Shown: positions 1 through 6,890, numbered from the stretch's first letter. The stretch is DNA of 11,013 nt from an uncultured Clostridium sp. (GCA_945946715.1 CAMEWU010000064.1:1-11013), one strand, 5' to 3'. The notes: generated by a model from the sequence alone, not told the origin. Made by a program: numbers and translations.

Positions 1-191
1 TTCCTTCCGACTGGAAAGAGTTCGTAATTGACAAGAATTTCCGAGGTAAGAAGCTTCATATGGTAGTGAAGAATCCAAACGGAAAAGAAAGTGGTGTGAC
101 CGGTTTAGTTGTAAATGGAAGAAAAGTGGAAGGCAATTACATTGCAGCTGCTGATTTGGCAGATACAAATGAAATTGAAGTATTAATGTAA
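1..191 (+). CDS. C-terminal end of a probable GH94 family glycoside phosphorylase (5' truncated)
   Basis: The frame is open from the window edge (first full codon at 3) to a TAA at 189-191, giving the last 62 residues of a protein. The tail carries DWKEF, then FRGK, then KNPNGK, then VNGRKVEGN, and ends in a hydrophobic valine-rich strand. That order matches my memory of the C-terminal beta-domain of GH94 cellobiose/chitobiose/laminaribiose phosphorylases, where a DWKEF-x(n)-RG segment precedes a 'NP(D/N)...GV.....V(D/N)GK.V.GN' strand pair. Such enzymes are cytoplasmic and split beta-linked disaccharides with phosphate. The catalytic (alpha/alpha)6 barrel lies outside the window, so substrate cannot be judged. 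The next gene begins 43 bp downstream with no terminator visible between them. Other carbohydrate-active enzymes with a similar beta tail remain possible. Confidence 0.65.
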   Translation, partial: PSDWKEFVIDKNFRGKKLHMVVKNPNGKESGVTGLVVNGRKVEGNYIAAADLADTNEIEVLM

Positions 192-234
192 AATAGGTTT
201 TGGATTTGCTATAAAACATAGGGGAGACGATGAA

Positions 235-711
235 ATGAACGAATTTCAAGCAGCTTTGCATAATCCAATATTGGTTGCACCGGTAGCTGGTTGGTGTATT
301 GCTCAAGTATTAAAGGTAATCATTCATTTATGTATGACAAAAAACTGGGACTGGGAGCGGGTTGTTGGAGGCGGCGGAATGCCAAGTTCTCATTCGGCAA
401 CAGTTGGAGCTTTAGCAACAGCAACCGTGTTACAGTATGGTGCATCTTCCTTTGAGTTTGCCATGTCTACGGTATTTGCTATTATTGTTATGTATGATGC
501 CATGAATGTTCGTATGGAAACCGGCAAACAAGGTGCTATTCTGAATATACTGATTAAGAATGAAGATATAAAAGCTAAATTAGACGAAACCAGTAAGGAT
601 AAATGGACTGAAACGATTTTAAAAGAATACGTAGGGCATACACCACTACAGGTATTGGTTGGATTGCTTTTAGGGATTCTAATTGGAATTGCAGCCAGTC
701 ACTATTTATAA
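235..711 (+). CDS. YuiD/DUF212 family divergent PAP2-type membrane protein
   Basis: This 158-residue protein matches the DUF212 (YuiD-like) family, described as divergent members of the PAP2 phosphatase superfamily. Diagnostic motifs are GGMPSSHSA at residues 47-55, YDAMNVRMETGKQ at 87-99 and a YVGHTPLQV block at 132-140. Together they resemble the PSGH and arginine/histidine phosphatase motifs of PAP2 enzymes. Hydrophobic segments lie at about 12-33, 52-70, 73-90 and 136-157, so it is an integral membrane protein. Its length is normal for the family. The ATG at 235 is preceded by GGGGAG at 221-226 (8-nt spacing). An ATG at 230 is followed two codons later by TGA and is not used. The substrate in the family is not established; a lipid or isoprenoid phosphate is an inference. 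The neighbouring uppP is also a polyprenyl phosphatase, which makes an envelope-lipid role plausible but unproven. Confidence 0.9.
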   Translation: MNEFQAALHNPILVAPVAGWCIAQVLKVIIHLCMTKNWDWERVVGGGGMPSSHSATVGALATATVLQYGASSFEFAMSTVFAIIVMYDAMNVRMETGKQGAILNILIKNEDIKAKLDETSKDKWTETILKEYVGHTPLQVLVGLLLGILIGIAASHYL

Positions 712-713
712 AG

Positions 714-743
714 TTGTATAATTTTAAACAATTTCCATATACT
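714..743 (+). promoter_or_regulatory. possible sigma-A promoter for the tepA-uppP-ftsK group
   Basis: TTGTAT at 714-719 (weak -35, 3 of 6) and TATACT at 738-743 (good -10, 5 of 6) are 18 bp apart. They sit between the yuiD stop and the hairpin in front of tepA. A transcript would start near 750, inside the left arm of that hairpin. The call rests on hexamer similarity only. Confidence 0.3.
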
Positions 744-780
744 AGTTTAAGAAGAATCTGTTAAGGATTCTTCTTAAACT
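744..780 (+). terminator. 15-bp perfect hairpin between yuiD and tepA, candidate intrinsic terminator
   Basis: AGTTTAAGAAGAATC (744-758) is exactly complementary to GATTCTTCTTAAACT (766-780), with a 7-nt loop at 759-765. It follows the yuiD stop by 32 bp, where a terminator is expected. The stem is AT-rich and the downstream T run is poor (CTTTGTT), so termination may be weak. It ends only 8 nt before the tepA ribosome binding site, so it could instead act as a leader hairpin or mRNA-stabilising element for tepA. Confidence 0.5.
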
Positions 781-788
781 TTGTTAAT

Positions 789-795
789 GGAGGAG
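789..795 (+). promoter_or_regulatory. ribosome binding site that fixes the tepA start
   Basis: GGAGGAG lies here, with GGAGG ending 5 nt before the ATG at 799. It overlaps an in-frame ATG at 787, and an in-frame TTG at 781 directly abuts the hairpin. Neither upstream codon has a Shine-Dalgarno sequence of its own, so 799 is the likely start. Confidence 0.75.
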
Positions 796-798
796 TAT

Positions 799-1521
799 AT
801 GGAGAAGAAGGAGCCATCCAAAGAAGAACGTTCATATAAGGAACGGCAAATAGAAGAAATAACTGGTAATTTGGTAAAAGAATCCGGACAGCTTGCACTT
901 GCAGGTAATGCGTATCATCACCGGATTCATTTGTTAAATATCATTGGAGAAATTGAAGGACATGAGTGTTTGCCACCGAACTCGAAAACCACAAAATACG
1001 AACACGTATTACCACTTTTAGCTGAAATTGAAGATAATAAGCAGATTGATGGAATGCTGGTTTTATTAAATACAGTTGGTGGTGATGTTGAGGCAGGGCT
1101 TGCTATGGCAGAAATGATTAGTTCCATTCATAAACCGGTTGTGACGTTGGTATTAGGTGGCGGACATTCTATAGGAGTGCCATTAGCAGTATCCGGAGAT
1201 TATTCCTTTATTGTACCAACGGCTACCATGGTTGTGCATCCAATTCGAATGAATGGACTGGTACTGGGGGTAAAACAGAATTATGAGTACATTGAGCGGA
1301 TGCAGGATCGGATTATTGATTTTACAGTAACTCATTCTGGGGTGAAAGAAGAAAAGCTTCGAAAAATCATGATGAATACAACACAGTTAGTGAAGGATAT
1401 TGGTTCAATGCTGGTAGGAAAAGAAGCAGTTCAGGAAGGATTAATAGATGAAGTGGGAGGTATTCATGAAGCAATGGAATATCTGCATCATCTGATTGAT
1501 GAACAACGAAGAGAAGAATGA
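799..1521 (+). CDS. tepA: TepA-type ClpP-fold serine protease (translocation-enhancing protein)
   Basis: This 240-residue protein has the ClpP/crotonase fold of the TepA (YmfB) family, which in Bacillus is a cytoplasmic ClpP-like peptidase linked to protein export and spore outgrowth. Visible features are the NTVGGDVEAGLAMAEMI segment at residues 91-107, equivalent to the ClpP 'N-S-PGG' strand-turn. The nucleophile elbow GGGHSIGVPLA at 120-130 gives Ser124, and MVVHPIR at 144-150 gives His147. Asp200 is a candidate third triad member, and GKEAVQEGLIDEVGG at 207-221 matches the typical 'A...GLID.V' ending. An extended N-terminal region of about 45 residues precedes the fold, normal for TepA and longer than in ClpP. 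uppP starts 28 bp downstream. The tepA-spoIIIE/ftsK association is known in Bacillus and supports the name. The main alternative is another ClpP-like protein, but the GHSIG and HPIR motifs favour TepA. Confidence 0.88.
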   Translation: MEKKEPSKEERSYKERQIEEITGNLVKESGQLALAGNAYHHRIHLLNIIGEIEGHECLPPNSKTTKYEHVLPLLAEIEDNKQIDGMLVLLNTVGGDVEAGLAMAEMISSIHKPVVTLVLGGGHSIGVPLAVSGDYSFIVPTATMVVHPIRMNGLVLGVKQNYEYIERMQDRIIDFTVTHSGVKEEKLRKIMMNTTQLVKDIGSMLVGKEAVQEGLIDEVGGIHEAMEYLHHLIDEQRREE

Positions 1522-1549
1522 CAGGAATTGATAAAGGGAGGAGCTTTTT

Positions 1550-2431
1550 ATGAGTTTTATTGAAGCAATCATTATGGGAATCATACAGGGATTGACGGAA
1601 TTTCTTCCCGTCAGTAGTTCTGGACATTTAGCAATATTTAAGAATATTTTCCATATTTCTACCGATACAGGATTATTGTATGATGTCATGCTACATATAG
1701 CTACATTGGCTGCAATATGTGTGGTATATTGGAAAGATGTAAAAGAGTTAGTTATAAATGGATGTTGTATGGTGGGATTATGGATACTCAATGCAGGGAT
1801 ATGGATTGGAAACCTGTTTCGCAGTAAGGAAAATCGGAAACCATTCAAAGCAGTTATTACAACTCCATATCGCAGATTTGTATTGATGATTTTAATTAGT
1901 ACCATTCCAACCGGTATTCTGGGTGTAGTATTGGAGAAGGTAATCGGTTCCGCTTCAGAGTTGTTGATTTTACCGGGAATCTGTCTGATTTTAACTGCAA
2001 TTCTATTATTTATTGCTGACCGGGCAAAAATTGGTGATAAGACAGAAGAAACTGCCAGTTATAAAAATTCTCTTGTGATTGGACTGGCACAGGGAGTTGC
2101 TACTTTACCAGGTTTATCCCGTTCCGGTACAACAATAACCGCTTGTCTGTTAAGTGGATTTAGTAAAGAATTTGCTGTTAAATATTCGTTTATTATGTCT
2201 ATTCCGGCAATTTTAGGAGCAATGATATTACAATTAAAAGATTTTACAGCAGCAGATTTTGTAGGAGGACTGTTTTGGAATTATCTTGCTGGTATGATTG
2301 TTGCAGGGCTAGTGGGATATATATGTATAAAAACAATGTTGGTAATTGTTAAAAAGAATAAATTTACAATTTTTTCTATCTATTGTCTAATTGTTGGTAT
2401 CGCATCAGTAGTATGCTTCTTTCTATTGTAA
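1550..2431 (+). CDS. uppP: undecaprenyl-diphosphatase UppP (BacA)
   Basis: This 293-residue polytopic membrane enzyme removes one phosphate from undecaprenyl pyrophosphate, regenerating the lipid carrier for peptidoglycan and other wall polymers. Extra activity of this family gives bacitracin resistance. The two family signatures are intact. QGLTEFLPVSSSGHL at residues 13-27 holds the (E/Q)xxxE pair Gln13/Glu17, the serine cluster and His26. PGLSRSGTT at 187-195 holds the essential Ser/Arg/Thr. Many hydrophobic helices are visible. The loop between about 64 and 108 is longer than in the shortest homologues and accounts for a length slightly above the usual 265-280. Start choice is clear: AGGGAGGAG at 1535-1543 precedes the ATG at 1550. 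It sits between tepA and ftsK, probably in one transcript. Confidence 0.97.
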   Translation: MSFIEAIIMGIIQGLTEFLPVSSSGHLAIFKNIFHISTDTGLLYDVMLHIATLAAICVVYWKDVKELVINGCCMVGLWILNAGIWIGNLFRSKENRKPFKAVITTPYRRFVLMILISTIPTGILGVVLEKVIGSASELLILPGICLILTAILLFIADRAKIGDKTEETASYKNSLVIGLAQGVATLPGLSRSGTTITACLLSGFSKEFAVKYSFIMSIPAILGAMILQLKDFTAADFVGGLFWNYLAGMIVAGLVGYICIKTMLVIVKKNKFTIFSIYCLIVGIASVVCFFLL

Positions 2432-2504
2432 AAGATAGGAACAATCTGTGTTTTATATTTGTAGAATGAACAAGAAGCAATAAAGAATACAAGGAGTGAA
2501 AAGG

Positions 2505-5300
2505 ATGGCTCAAAGAAAAAAGAGCGGACAAACAAATACAAAGAGGAGCGGAAGAACAAAACAACCGTCCAAACCACAAAATCAACAGCAATCAACGGGG
2601 TTTCGGTATGAAATAGTATTAATTGCAGCATTTGCAGTTGCAGTTTTCTTGGAAATCAGTAATTTTGGATTATGTGGTAAAGTTGGAAATGCAATTAGTG
2701 GTTTCCTATTTGGTCTTTTTGGGTTTGTACAATATATTTTACCAATCGTAGTTTTTATTGGTATGGCTTTTTTGTTTGCAAATGGTTTTTCTACAACAGC
2801 AATCAAAAAAACAGTTTATTCCGGGGTGTTATGTCTGGATATTTCCATGCTGGCACAGTTAATCGCAAAATTGCCGGAAGGAGTAACTGTAGGAGAATTG
2901 TATTTAGCAGCCTATGCAGATAAATCCGGAGGTGGATTTATTGGAGGTGGTCTTGCTTTATTATTGAAAAGTGGAATTGGTGTAGCCGGAACGTATCTGG
3001 TTGTAATTGCACTTGCAGTCATTATGATTATTCTTTTGACTGAAAAATCATTAATTCATTTGTTACAGAGCAGTGGTGTTCGTTTGATGGATGGATTTCG
3101 GGATGCGAAGGAGCGAGGACAGGAATATCAGGAAAAGAGAGAAGAAGAGCGAATGAGCTTAGAAGAAGTCCGGGCAGTAAAACGGGCAGAACGGGAAGCA
3201 GCTAAGGAAAAACAGAAGGAAAAAGCAAAGAATGAGTTGGATTTGAAACGGGAGGAAGCTGAGAGAAAGAAAGCAAAAGCAGAGCTGGAAAAGGAGGCTG
3301 CCCAGAATCAGGATCCGGAATATGACCGCTTCCAACATAAGATAAAAAAAGGACTATTTCGCAATCTTACCGTTTTACCAAGTGATGGAGAGCAGGGAAC
3401 GGTTAAGAATGATGAATTTAAAAAGAATCATCCTCTCAATCAGGAAGAGGTGCATGAAATAACCATGACCTTTGAGTCAGAGGAGGAAGAAGTACCTGCA
3501 TTTGCTTCTCAACAAACCAATTTCAACTCTACAAAAAAGGAATCAATGATGTCTCCAATTACAGAGGCATCTATGACCTTAATGGAAGAGGAAGACGAGG
3601 AAGTTATGCCGGATGATCGTCCGGTACAGAAACGCCGGGTAAGACGAACGAAGCAGTCGGTACAGGAAATGGAAGAAGCAACCAAAGAGGTTACACAGGA
3701 AATGAAGCAGACGGTATCTGTGGCATCGACAACTTCTACAGGCGTAAATGGTTCAACTTCCAATACGATTCCGTTCAAAGCAGGTAACACGGCACAGGCG
3801 ACTTCCGGTAAGCAAGCTGGGAATTATCAGTTTCCACCTTATGATTTACTGAAAAAGGGAAAAGGAAGCAAAAAAAATAATGATGGTTACATACACGAAA
3901 CGATGCAAAAGCTTCAAAGCACATTGGATAGCTTTGGGGTACGTGCTACCATAACGGATTATAGTTGCGGTCCTGCAGTTACCAGATTCGAATTGCAGCC
4001 GGAGCAGGGAGTGAAGGTTAGTAAGATTGTTGGACTTGCTGATGATATTAAGCTGAATCTGGCAGCGGCAGATATTCGTATTGAAGCTCCGATTCCGGGA
4101 AAAGCAGCCGTTGGTATTGAAATACCCAATAAAGAAAATGCGGCAGTTATGTTCCGTGATTTGATTGAAGATGACAGTTTTATTAAATTCCCATCAGATA
4201 TTGCATTTGCAGTTGGTAAGGATATCAGTGGACAAGTTATGGTGGCAGACATTGCTAAAATGCCACATTTGTTGATTGCCGGTGCTACCGGTTCCGGTAA
4301 ATCAGTTTGTATCAATACGATTATTATGAGTATTTTATACAAAGCACATCCGGATGATGTAAAAATGATTATGATTGATCCAAAGGTGGTAGAATTAACT
4401 GCCTATAATGGAATTCCACATTTGTTGATTCCGGTGGTAACAGATCCGAAAAAAGCAGCAGGTGCTTTGAATTGGGCAGTGATTGAGATGACAAAGCGAT
4501 ATCAATTATTTGCAGAATACAATGTACGGAATTTAAAAGGTTATAACAAAAAGGTAGAAGAAGTCCAGACACAGGTTGGGAATGAAGAAAGCGAATTAAA
4601 GAAATTACCACAAATCGTAGTGATTGTGGATGAGTTAGCAGACTTGATGATGGTAGCACACGGAGAAGTGGAAGATGCCATTGTACGGTTGTCACAGTTG
4701 GCACGTGCGGCAGGTATTCACTTGATTATTGCTACCCAGCGACCATCTGTTGATGTAATTACAGGATTGATTAAAGCTAATGTTCCGTCCCGAATCGCTT
4801 TTGCAGTTTCTTCATTGGTTGATTCCAGAACCATTCTGGATATGTCAGGAGCAGAAAAGCTGTTGGGAAAGGGTGATATGCTGTTTTATCCGACTGGTTT
4901 TCCAAAGCCTGTGCGGGTACAAGGAGCGTTCATTTCGGATGAAGAAGTGGGTGCCGTGGTGGATTTCTTAAAGAATCAGTCTGTAGAAACCAGCTATGAT
5001 ACGGAAATCACCAATCAGATTGAAAGCTCTGCGGCAACAAGTGTTGCGACAGGTGGCTCGTCGAATGGCGATTCTGATCGTGATGAATACTTCCAAGATG
5101 CTGCCCGATTAATTATCGAAAGTGATAAAGCATCAATTGGTATGCTGCAACGGAAATTCAAAATTGGATTTAATCGTGCTGCCCGAATCATGGATCAGCT
5201 GGCAGAGGCAGGAATTGTAGGACCGGAGGAAGGAACAAAACCGAGGACCATTCTGATGTCGCCAGAGCAGTTTGAGGAATATGTGGAGGAATATTTGTAG
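2505..5300 (+). CDS. ftsK: FtsK/SpoIIIE family DNA translocase
   Basis: This 931-residue septal DNA pump moves chromosomal DNA across the closing division or sporulation septum using ATP. The order is: a basic N-terminus (1-33); four membrane segments at about 36-53, 64-92, 104-121 and 144-178; a highly charged Glu/Lys/Arg-rich probable coiled coil at 200-268; and a low-complexity acidic and Ser/Thr-rich linker to about 455. The RecA-like motor has Walker A GATGSGKS at 593-600 and Walker B IVVIVDE at 704-710. Family signatures ATQRPSVDVITGLIKAN and DMSGAEKLLGKGDMLFYP follow. The C-terminal winged-helix gamma domain, which reads polar DNA motifs, spans about 860-931. All motifs are intact. The ATG at 2505 is chosen because AAGGAG (2491-2496) is 8 nt upstream; an in-frame GTG at 2496 lies inside that site. 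Whether it is the vegetative FtsK or the sporulation SpoIIIE of this organism cannot be told from one copy. Confidence 0.97.
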   Translation: MAQRKKSGQTNTKRSGRTKQPSKPQNQQQSTGFRYEIVLIAAFAVAVFLEISNFGLCGKVGNAISGFLFGLFGFVQYILPIVVFIGMAFLFANGFSTTAIKKTVYSGVLCLDISMLAQLIAKLPEGVTVGELYLAAYADKSGGGFIGGGLALLLKSGIGVAGTYLVVIALAVIMIILLTEKSLIHLLQSSGVRLMDGFRDAKERGQEYQEKREEERMSLEEVRAVKRAEREAAKEKQKEKAKNELDLKREEAERKKAKAELEKEAAQNQDPEYDRFQHKIKKGLFRNLTVLPSDGEQGTVKNDEFKKNHPLNQEEVHEITMTFESEEEEVPAFASQQTNFNSTKKESMMSPITEASMTLMEEEDEEVMPDDRPVQKRRVRRTKQSVQEMEEATKEVTQEMKQTVSVASTTSTGVNGSTSNTIPFKAGNTAQATSGKQAGNYQFPPYDLLKKGKGSKKNNDGYIHETMQKLQSTLDSFGVRATITDYSCGPAVTRFELQPEQGVKVSKIVGLADDIKLNLAAADIRIEAPIPGKAAVGIEIPNKENAAVMFRDLIEDDSFIKFPSDIAFAVGKDISGQVMVADIAKMPHLLIAGATGSGKSVCINTIIMSILYKAHPDDVKMIMIDPKVVELTAYNGIPHLLIPVVTDPKKAAGALNWAVIEMTKRYQLFAEYNVRNLKGYNKKVEEVQTQVGNEESELKKLPQIVVIVDELADLMMVAHGEVEDAIVRLSQLARAAGIHLIIATQRPSVDVITGLIKANVPSRIAFAVSSLVDSRTILDMSGAEKLLGKGDMLFYPTGFPKPVRVQGAFISDEEVGAVVDFLKNQSVETSYDTEITNQIESSAATSVATGGSSNGDSDRDEYFQDAARLIIESDKASIGMLQRKFKIGFNRAARIMDQLAEAGIVGPEEGTKPRTILMSPEQFEEYVEEYL

Positions 5301-5334
5301 ACTGTGTATTACAAATTATAGTTTGCCCGTAAGC

Positions 5335-5470
5335 CTTGAGCCATGCGAAAGCAGTCTGAACATACTCGTTGGGTGCTTGCACACATAAGAGTATGTTTAG
5401 ACTTGCTTTCATAGGGCGAATGCCCGTGACCGAGCCGCAACGAAGTGAAGGCGAGGTAGCATGGCTCAAG
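5335..5470. repeat. inverted-repeat unit A
   Basis: The outer arms CTTGAGCCATGC (5335-5346) and GCATGGCTCAAG (5459-5470) pair perfectly over 12 bp. Immediately inside, 5347-5367 pairs with 5389-5410 through 20 Watson-Crick pairs, one G-T/G-U pair (5358 with 5398) and one bulged base (5403). A small GGGC-GAAT-GCCC hairpin lies at 5414-5425, and a GCC/GGC pair (5434-5436 with 5450-5452) closes a third arm. The whole reads as a three-armed cruciform or RNA multiloop. It starts 35 bp after the ftsK stop and could also serve as that gene's 3' end. Confidence 0.75.
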
Positions 5471-5483
5471 CGTACTGACTAGC

Positions 5484-5628
5484 GTTCGGCTACGAATATA
5501 TATACTTGATGCAGACACGTTTGCACTTCGGTCAGTACGTAGCGGTACATAGGATTGCAAAAGACGCAATCCAAGTACCGACGTACTTTTAGAGTCTGCA
5601 TTCAAGCATATATATTCATCCGCCGAAC
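5484..5628. repeat. inverted-repeat unit B, first copy of the CGGTAC/GTACCG core
   Basis: GTTCGGC (5484-5490) pairs with GCCGAAC (5622-5628). Inside, 5494-5516 pairs with 5594-5617 with one mismatch and one bulge. The inner hairpin 5535-5586 has three stacked perfect stems: GTACGT/ACGTAC (5535-5540 with 5581-5586), CGGTAC/GTACCG (5543-5548 with 5575-5580) and GGATTGC/GCAATCC (5552-5558 with 5566-5572), around a 7-nt loop. CGTACTGAC at 5471-5479 can instead pair with GTCAGTACG at 5531-5539, which excludes the GTACGT/ACGTAC stem. Confidence 0.75.
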
Positions 5629-5650
5629 ATCTACTCTGGTAAAATCCAAC

Positions 5651-5816
5651 CCATAATTTATATGGGAAGCAGAGTACTGCTCCGTGCAAGTTATCAATGC
5701 CTACGAAAGCAATGATACCTTAATGCTGACAATGCGTATAATTACGTAAACAATAACGTTTGTTGTAACGTTTAATCTTTGCGGAGCCATACTACTTTCC
5801 CCAATATAAATTATGG
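5651..5816. repeat. inverted-repeat unit C with competing local and long-range stems
   Basis: The arm 5651-5668 pairs with 5797-5816: 13 perfect bp (5651-5663 with 5804-5816), a 2-base bulge (5802-5803), then 5 more bp. A further 6-bp stem, GCTCCG/CGGAGC (5679-5684 with 5782-5787), closes the interior. The left arm also forms its own local hairpin, CCCATA/TATGGG (5650-5655 with 5661-5666), inside TACTCTG/CAGAGTA (5632-5638 with 5670-5676). The two folds exclude each other. The interior 5685-5781 is AT-rich and weakly structured apart from AACGTT-type short repeats. Confidence 0.65.
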
Positions 5817-5828
5817 TTCTTACCCATT

Positions 5829-6014
5829 CCTACAGCAGCGGTTTTGAGGGTATATGTTTCCGCAACGACCTTAGAAGCACGTCGGTACTTAGGCTGTGCT
5901 TTGCAATCAATAATACATGATATTTGTGATGCACAGCCTTACGTACCGTTACGTGCTAGCTGGAGCGCAAGCGTGTCGTGCGGGAATATATACCCATAAA
6001 ACCGCAGTCGTAGG
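5829..6014. repeat. inverted-repeat unit D, second copy of the CGGTAC/GTACCG core
   Basis: The outer stem is CCTAC/GTAGG (5829-5833 with 6010-6014), then 5838-5855 with 5988-6005, which is 18 bp long with only two mismatches in the middle. Next come 5858-5869 with 5975-5985, then three perfect stems: AGCACGT/ACGTGCT (5876-5882 with 5951-5957), CGGTAC/GTACCG (5883-5888 with 5943-5948) and GGCTGTGC/GCACAGCC (5892-5899 with 5931-5938). The order and core sequence repeat those of unit B, although the flanking stems differ in sequence. Confidence 0.75.
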
Positions 6015-6073
6015 CATTACGTCAAACCTTAATTTATTATCAAGAATCAGATGAAAATGAATCTAAATTAGAT

Positions 6074-6101
6074 TTGTAATCTTTTCAAGTGTAAGTAAAA
6101 T
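6074..6101 (+). promoter_or_regulatory. possible promoter for the 254-residue unknown protein
   Basis: TTGTAA at 6074-6079 (4 of 6 to the -35 consensus) and TAAAAT at 6096-6101 (5 of 6 to the -10 consensus) are 16 bp apart. They lie just after the repeat island and 24 bp before the ATG. The surrounding DNA is AT-rich, so chance matches are common. Confidence 0.3.
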
Positions 6102-6125
6102 AATTTTTATAAAATTAGGAGAAAT

Positions 6126-6890
6126 ATGGATAATATTATACAACAAGAACTAAGGCTTGCAAAAGGAAAAATGATAGAAGAAATTACCTTTAATGGTAAG
6201 CAGCTTGCTAAGTTGACAAGAGATAATGTGGCAATAGTAGAAGCTATGATTCGAAATGATTCTGCGTATATAAAATCAACCGATGTAAAAGCAGCACCTA
6301 AATTTAACAAAAAGAACAGAATGGTATATGGTGGTTCATCTGCATATTGGATGACAAAGTTGAAAAATGTTTTAATTGAGAATAAAGATGTTGATTATAT
6401 CTATGAAGATATTATTAGAGGAGCTGTTGAAGCAGTAGATAGAGAAAACAGTACACATTTGAATGCTGATAATTGTGGAAGAGCAGAAATAATAAATCGT
6501 ATTTGCATGTTTGAACGCGCGGAATTTATTAATTGTCTTATGAATCCGGAATATGAAGATATGAAATTGATTTATGAAATTGCCAGAGTTACATCAGCTG
6601 AATATAGAGCAAGAACAAATCTATCTTTTGCAAGTAAGTTTTGTCATTATGCATGTTTTTATATTTTCGAGAATACTGAATACCAAGACAATTATTCAAT
6701 ATATGATAATATTTTAAAATCAGTTTTGCCAGTGTATTTAGAATACTATGGTGTTATTAATCACTATGATTTAACAGACTATAGACAGTATAGAAATGCA
6801 GTTGATATGATTAGAAATGCATCTGGTATAGAAATCAGTAGAAATGGTTTTGATCATTTGCTTTGGTATTATCATAAAGGAAGAATGTAA
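6126..6890 (+). CDS. hypothetical protein of 254 residues
   Basis: I do not recognise this protein with certainty. It is soluble, mostly alpha-helical in appearance, rich in Ile, Asn and Tyr, and has no signal peptide or membrane segment. The most conserved-looking part is residues 167-209, with SFASKFCHY followed by an aromatic-rich stretch and then YSIYDNILKSVLPVYLEYYG. The C-terminus is GFDHLLWYYHKGR. A pattern of 'S-x-SK-x-x-H ... (F/Y)-x-I-(Y/W)-D ... LW-x-x-(G/H)K' recurs, from my memory, in uncharacterised proteins often found in variable or defence-related loci; this link is weak inference. The start is ATG 6126 with AGGAG at 6117-6121, a slightly short 4-nt spacing. It stands alone: the structured island is upstream and about 240 bp without an intact gene follows. 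Coding status is supported by length, RBS and codon use. Confidence 0.75.
   Translation: MDNIIQQELRLAKGKMIEEITFNGKQLAKLTRDNVAIVEAMIRNDSAYIKSTDVKAAPKFNKKNRMVYGGSSAYWMTKLKNVLIENKDVDYIYEDIIRGAVEAVDRENSTHLNADNCGRAEIINRICMFERAEFINCLMNPEYEDMKLIYEIARVTSAEYRARTNLSFASKFCHYACFYIFENTEYQDNYSIYDNILKSVLPVYLEYYGVINHYDLTDYRQYRNAVDMIRNASGIEISRNGFDHLLWYYHKGRM

Larger units (their letters stand above)
5335..6018. other. gene-free island of nested inverted repeats (candidate large structured RNA or palindromic element cluster)
   Basis: The 825 bp between ftsK and the next gene hold no convincing coding region. From 5335 to 6018 the sequence is almost completely organised into four consecutive inverted-repeat units (A 5335-5470, B 5484-5628, C 5651-5816, D 5829-6014). 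Each has an outer stem of 7-18 bp enclosing further stems, and bulges and wobble pairs are kept to a minimum. A 10-bp pair, AATGCCTACG at 5696-5705 with CGTAGGCATT at 6009-6018, ties unit C's interior to the 3' end. Several arms have two alternative partners. The island looks more GC-rich than the AT-rich DNA around it. Known large bacterial RNAs (OLE, GOLLD, ROOL and similar) have comparable size and ornateness, but I recognise none of their conserved cores here. A composite of REP/MITE-like palindromic repeats fits equally well. No clear promoter or Rho-independent terminator delimits it; ftsK read-through could transcribe it. Confidence 0.7.

Noticed and set aside
781..798. TTG (781) or ATG (787) as the tepA start
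   Set aside because: The only good Shine-Dalgarno sequence (789-795) lies downstream of or over these codons and fits the ATG at 799.
1441..1905. Minus-strand frame of 154 codons opposite tepA/uppP
   Set aside because: It is antisense to two well-recognised genes with intact motifs, and has no RBS or recognisable domain.
5188..5689. Minus-strand open frames of 93 and 126 codons over the end of ftsK and the repeat island
   Set aside because: One overlaps the gamma domain of ftsK antisense. Both run across perfect inverted repeats, which create openness and odd Cys/Arg/Ser-rich composition. No RBS or recognisable motif was seen.
5335..6018. Integron attC array or CRISPR array
   Set aside because: The palindromes differ in length and sequence, there is no recurring GTTRRRY core site or integrase, and no regularly spaced short direct repeat with unique spacers.
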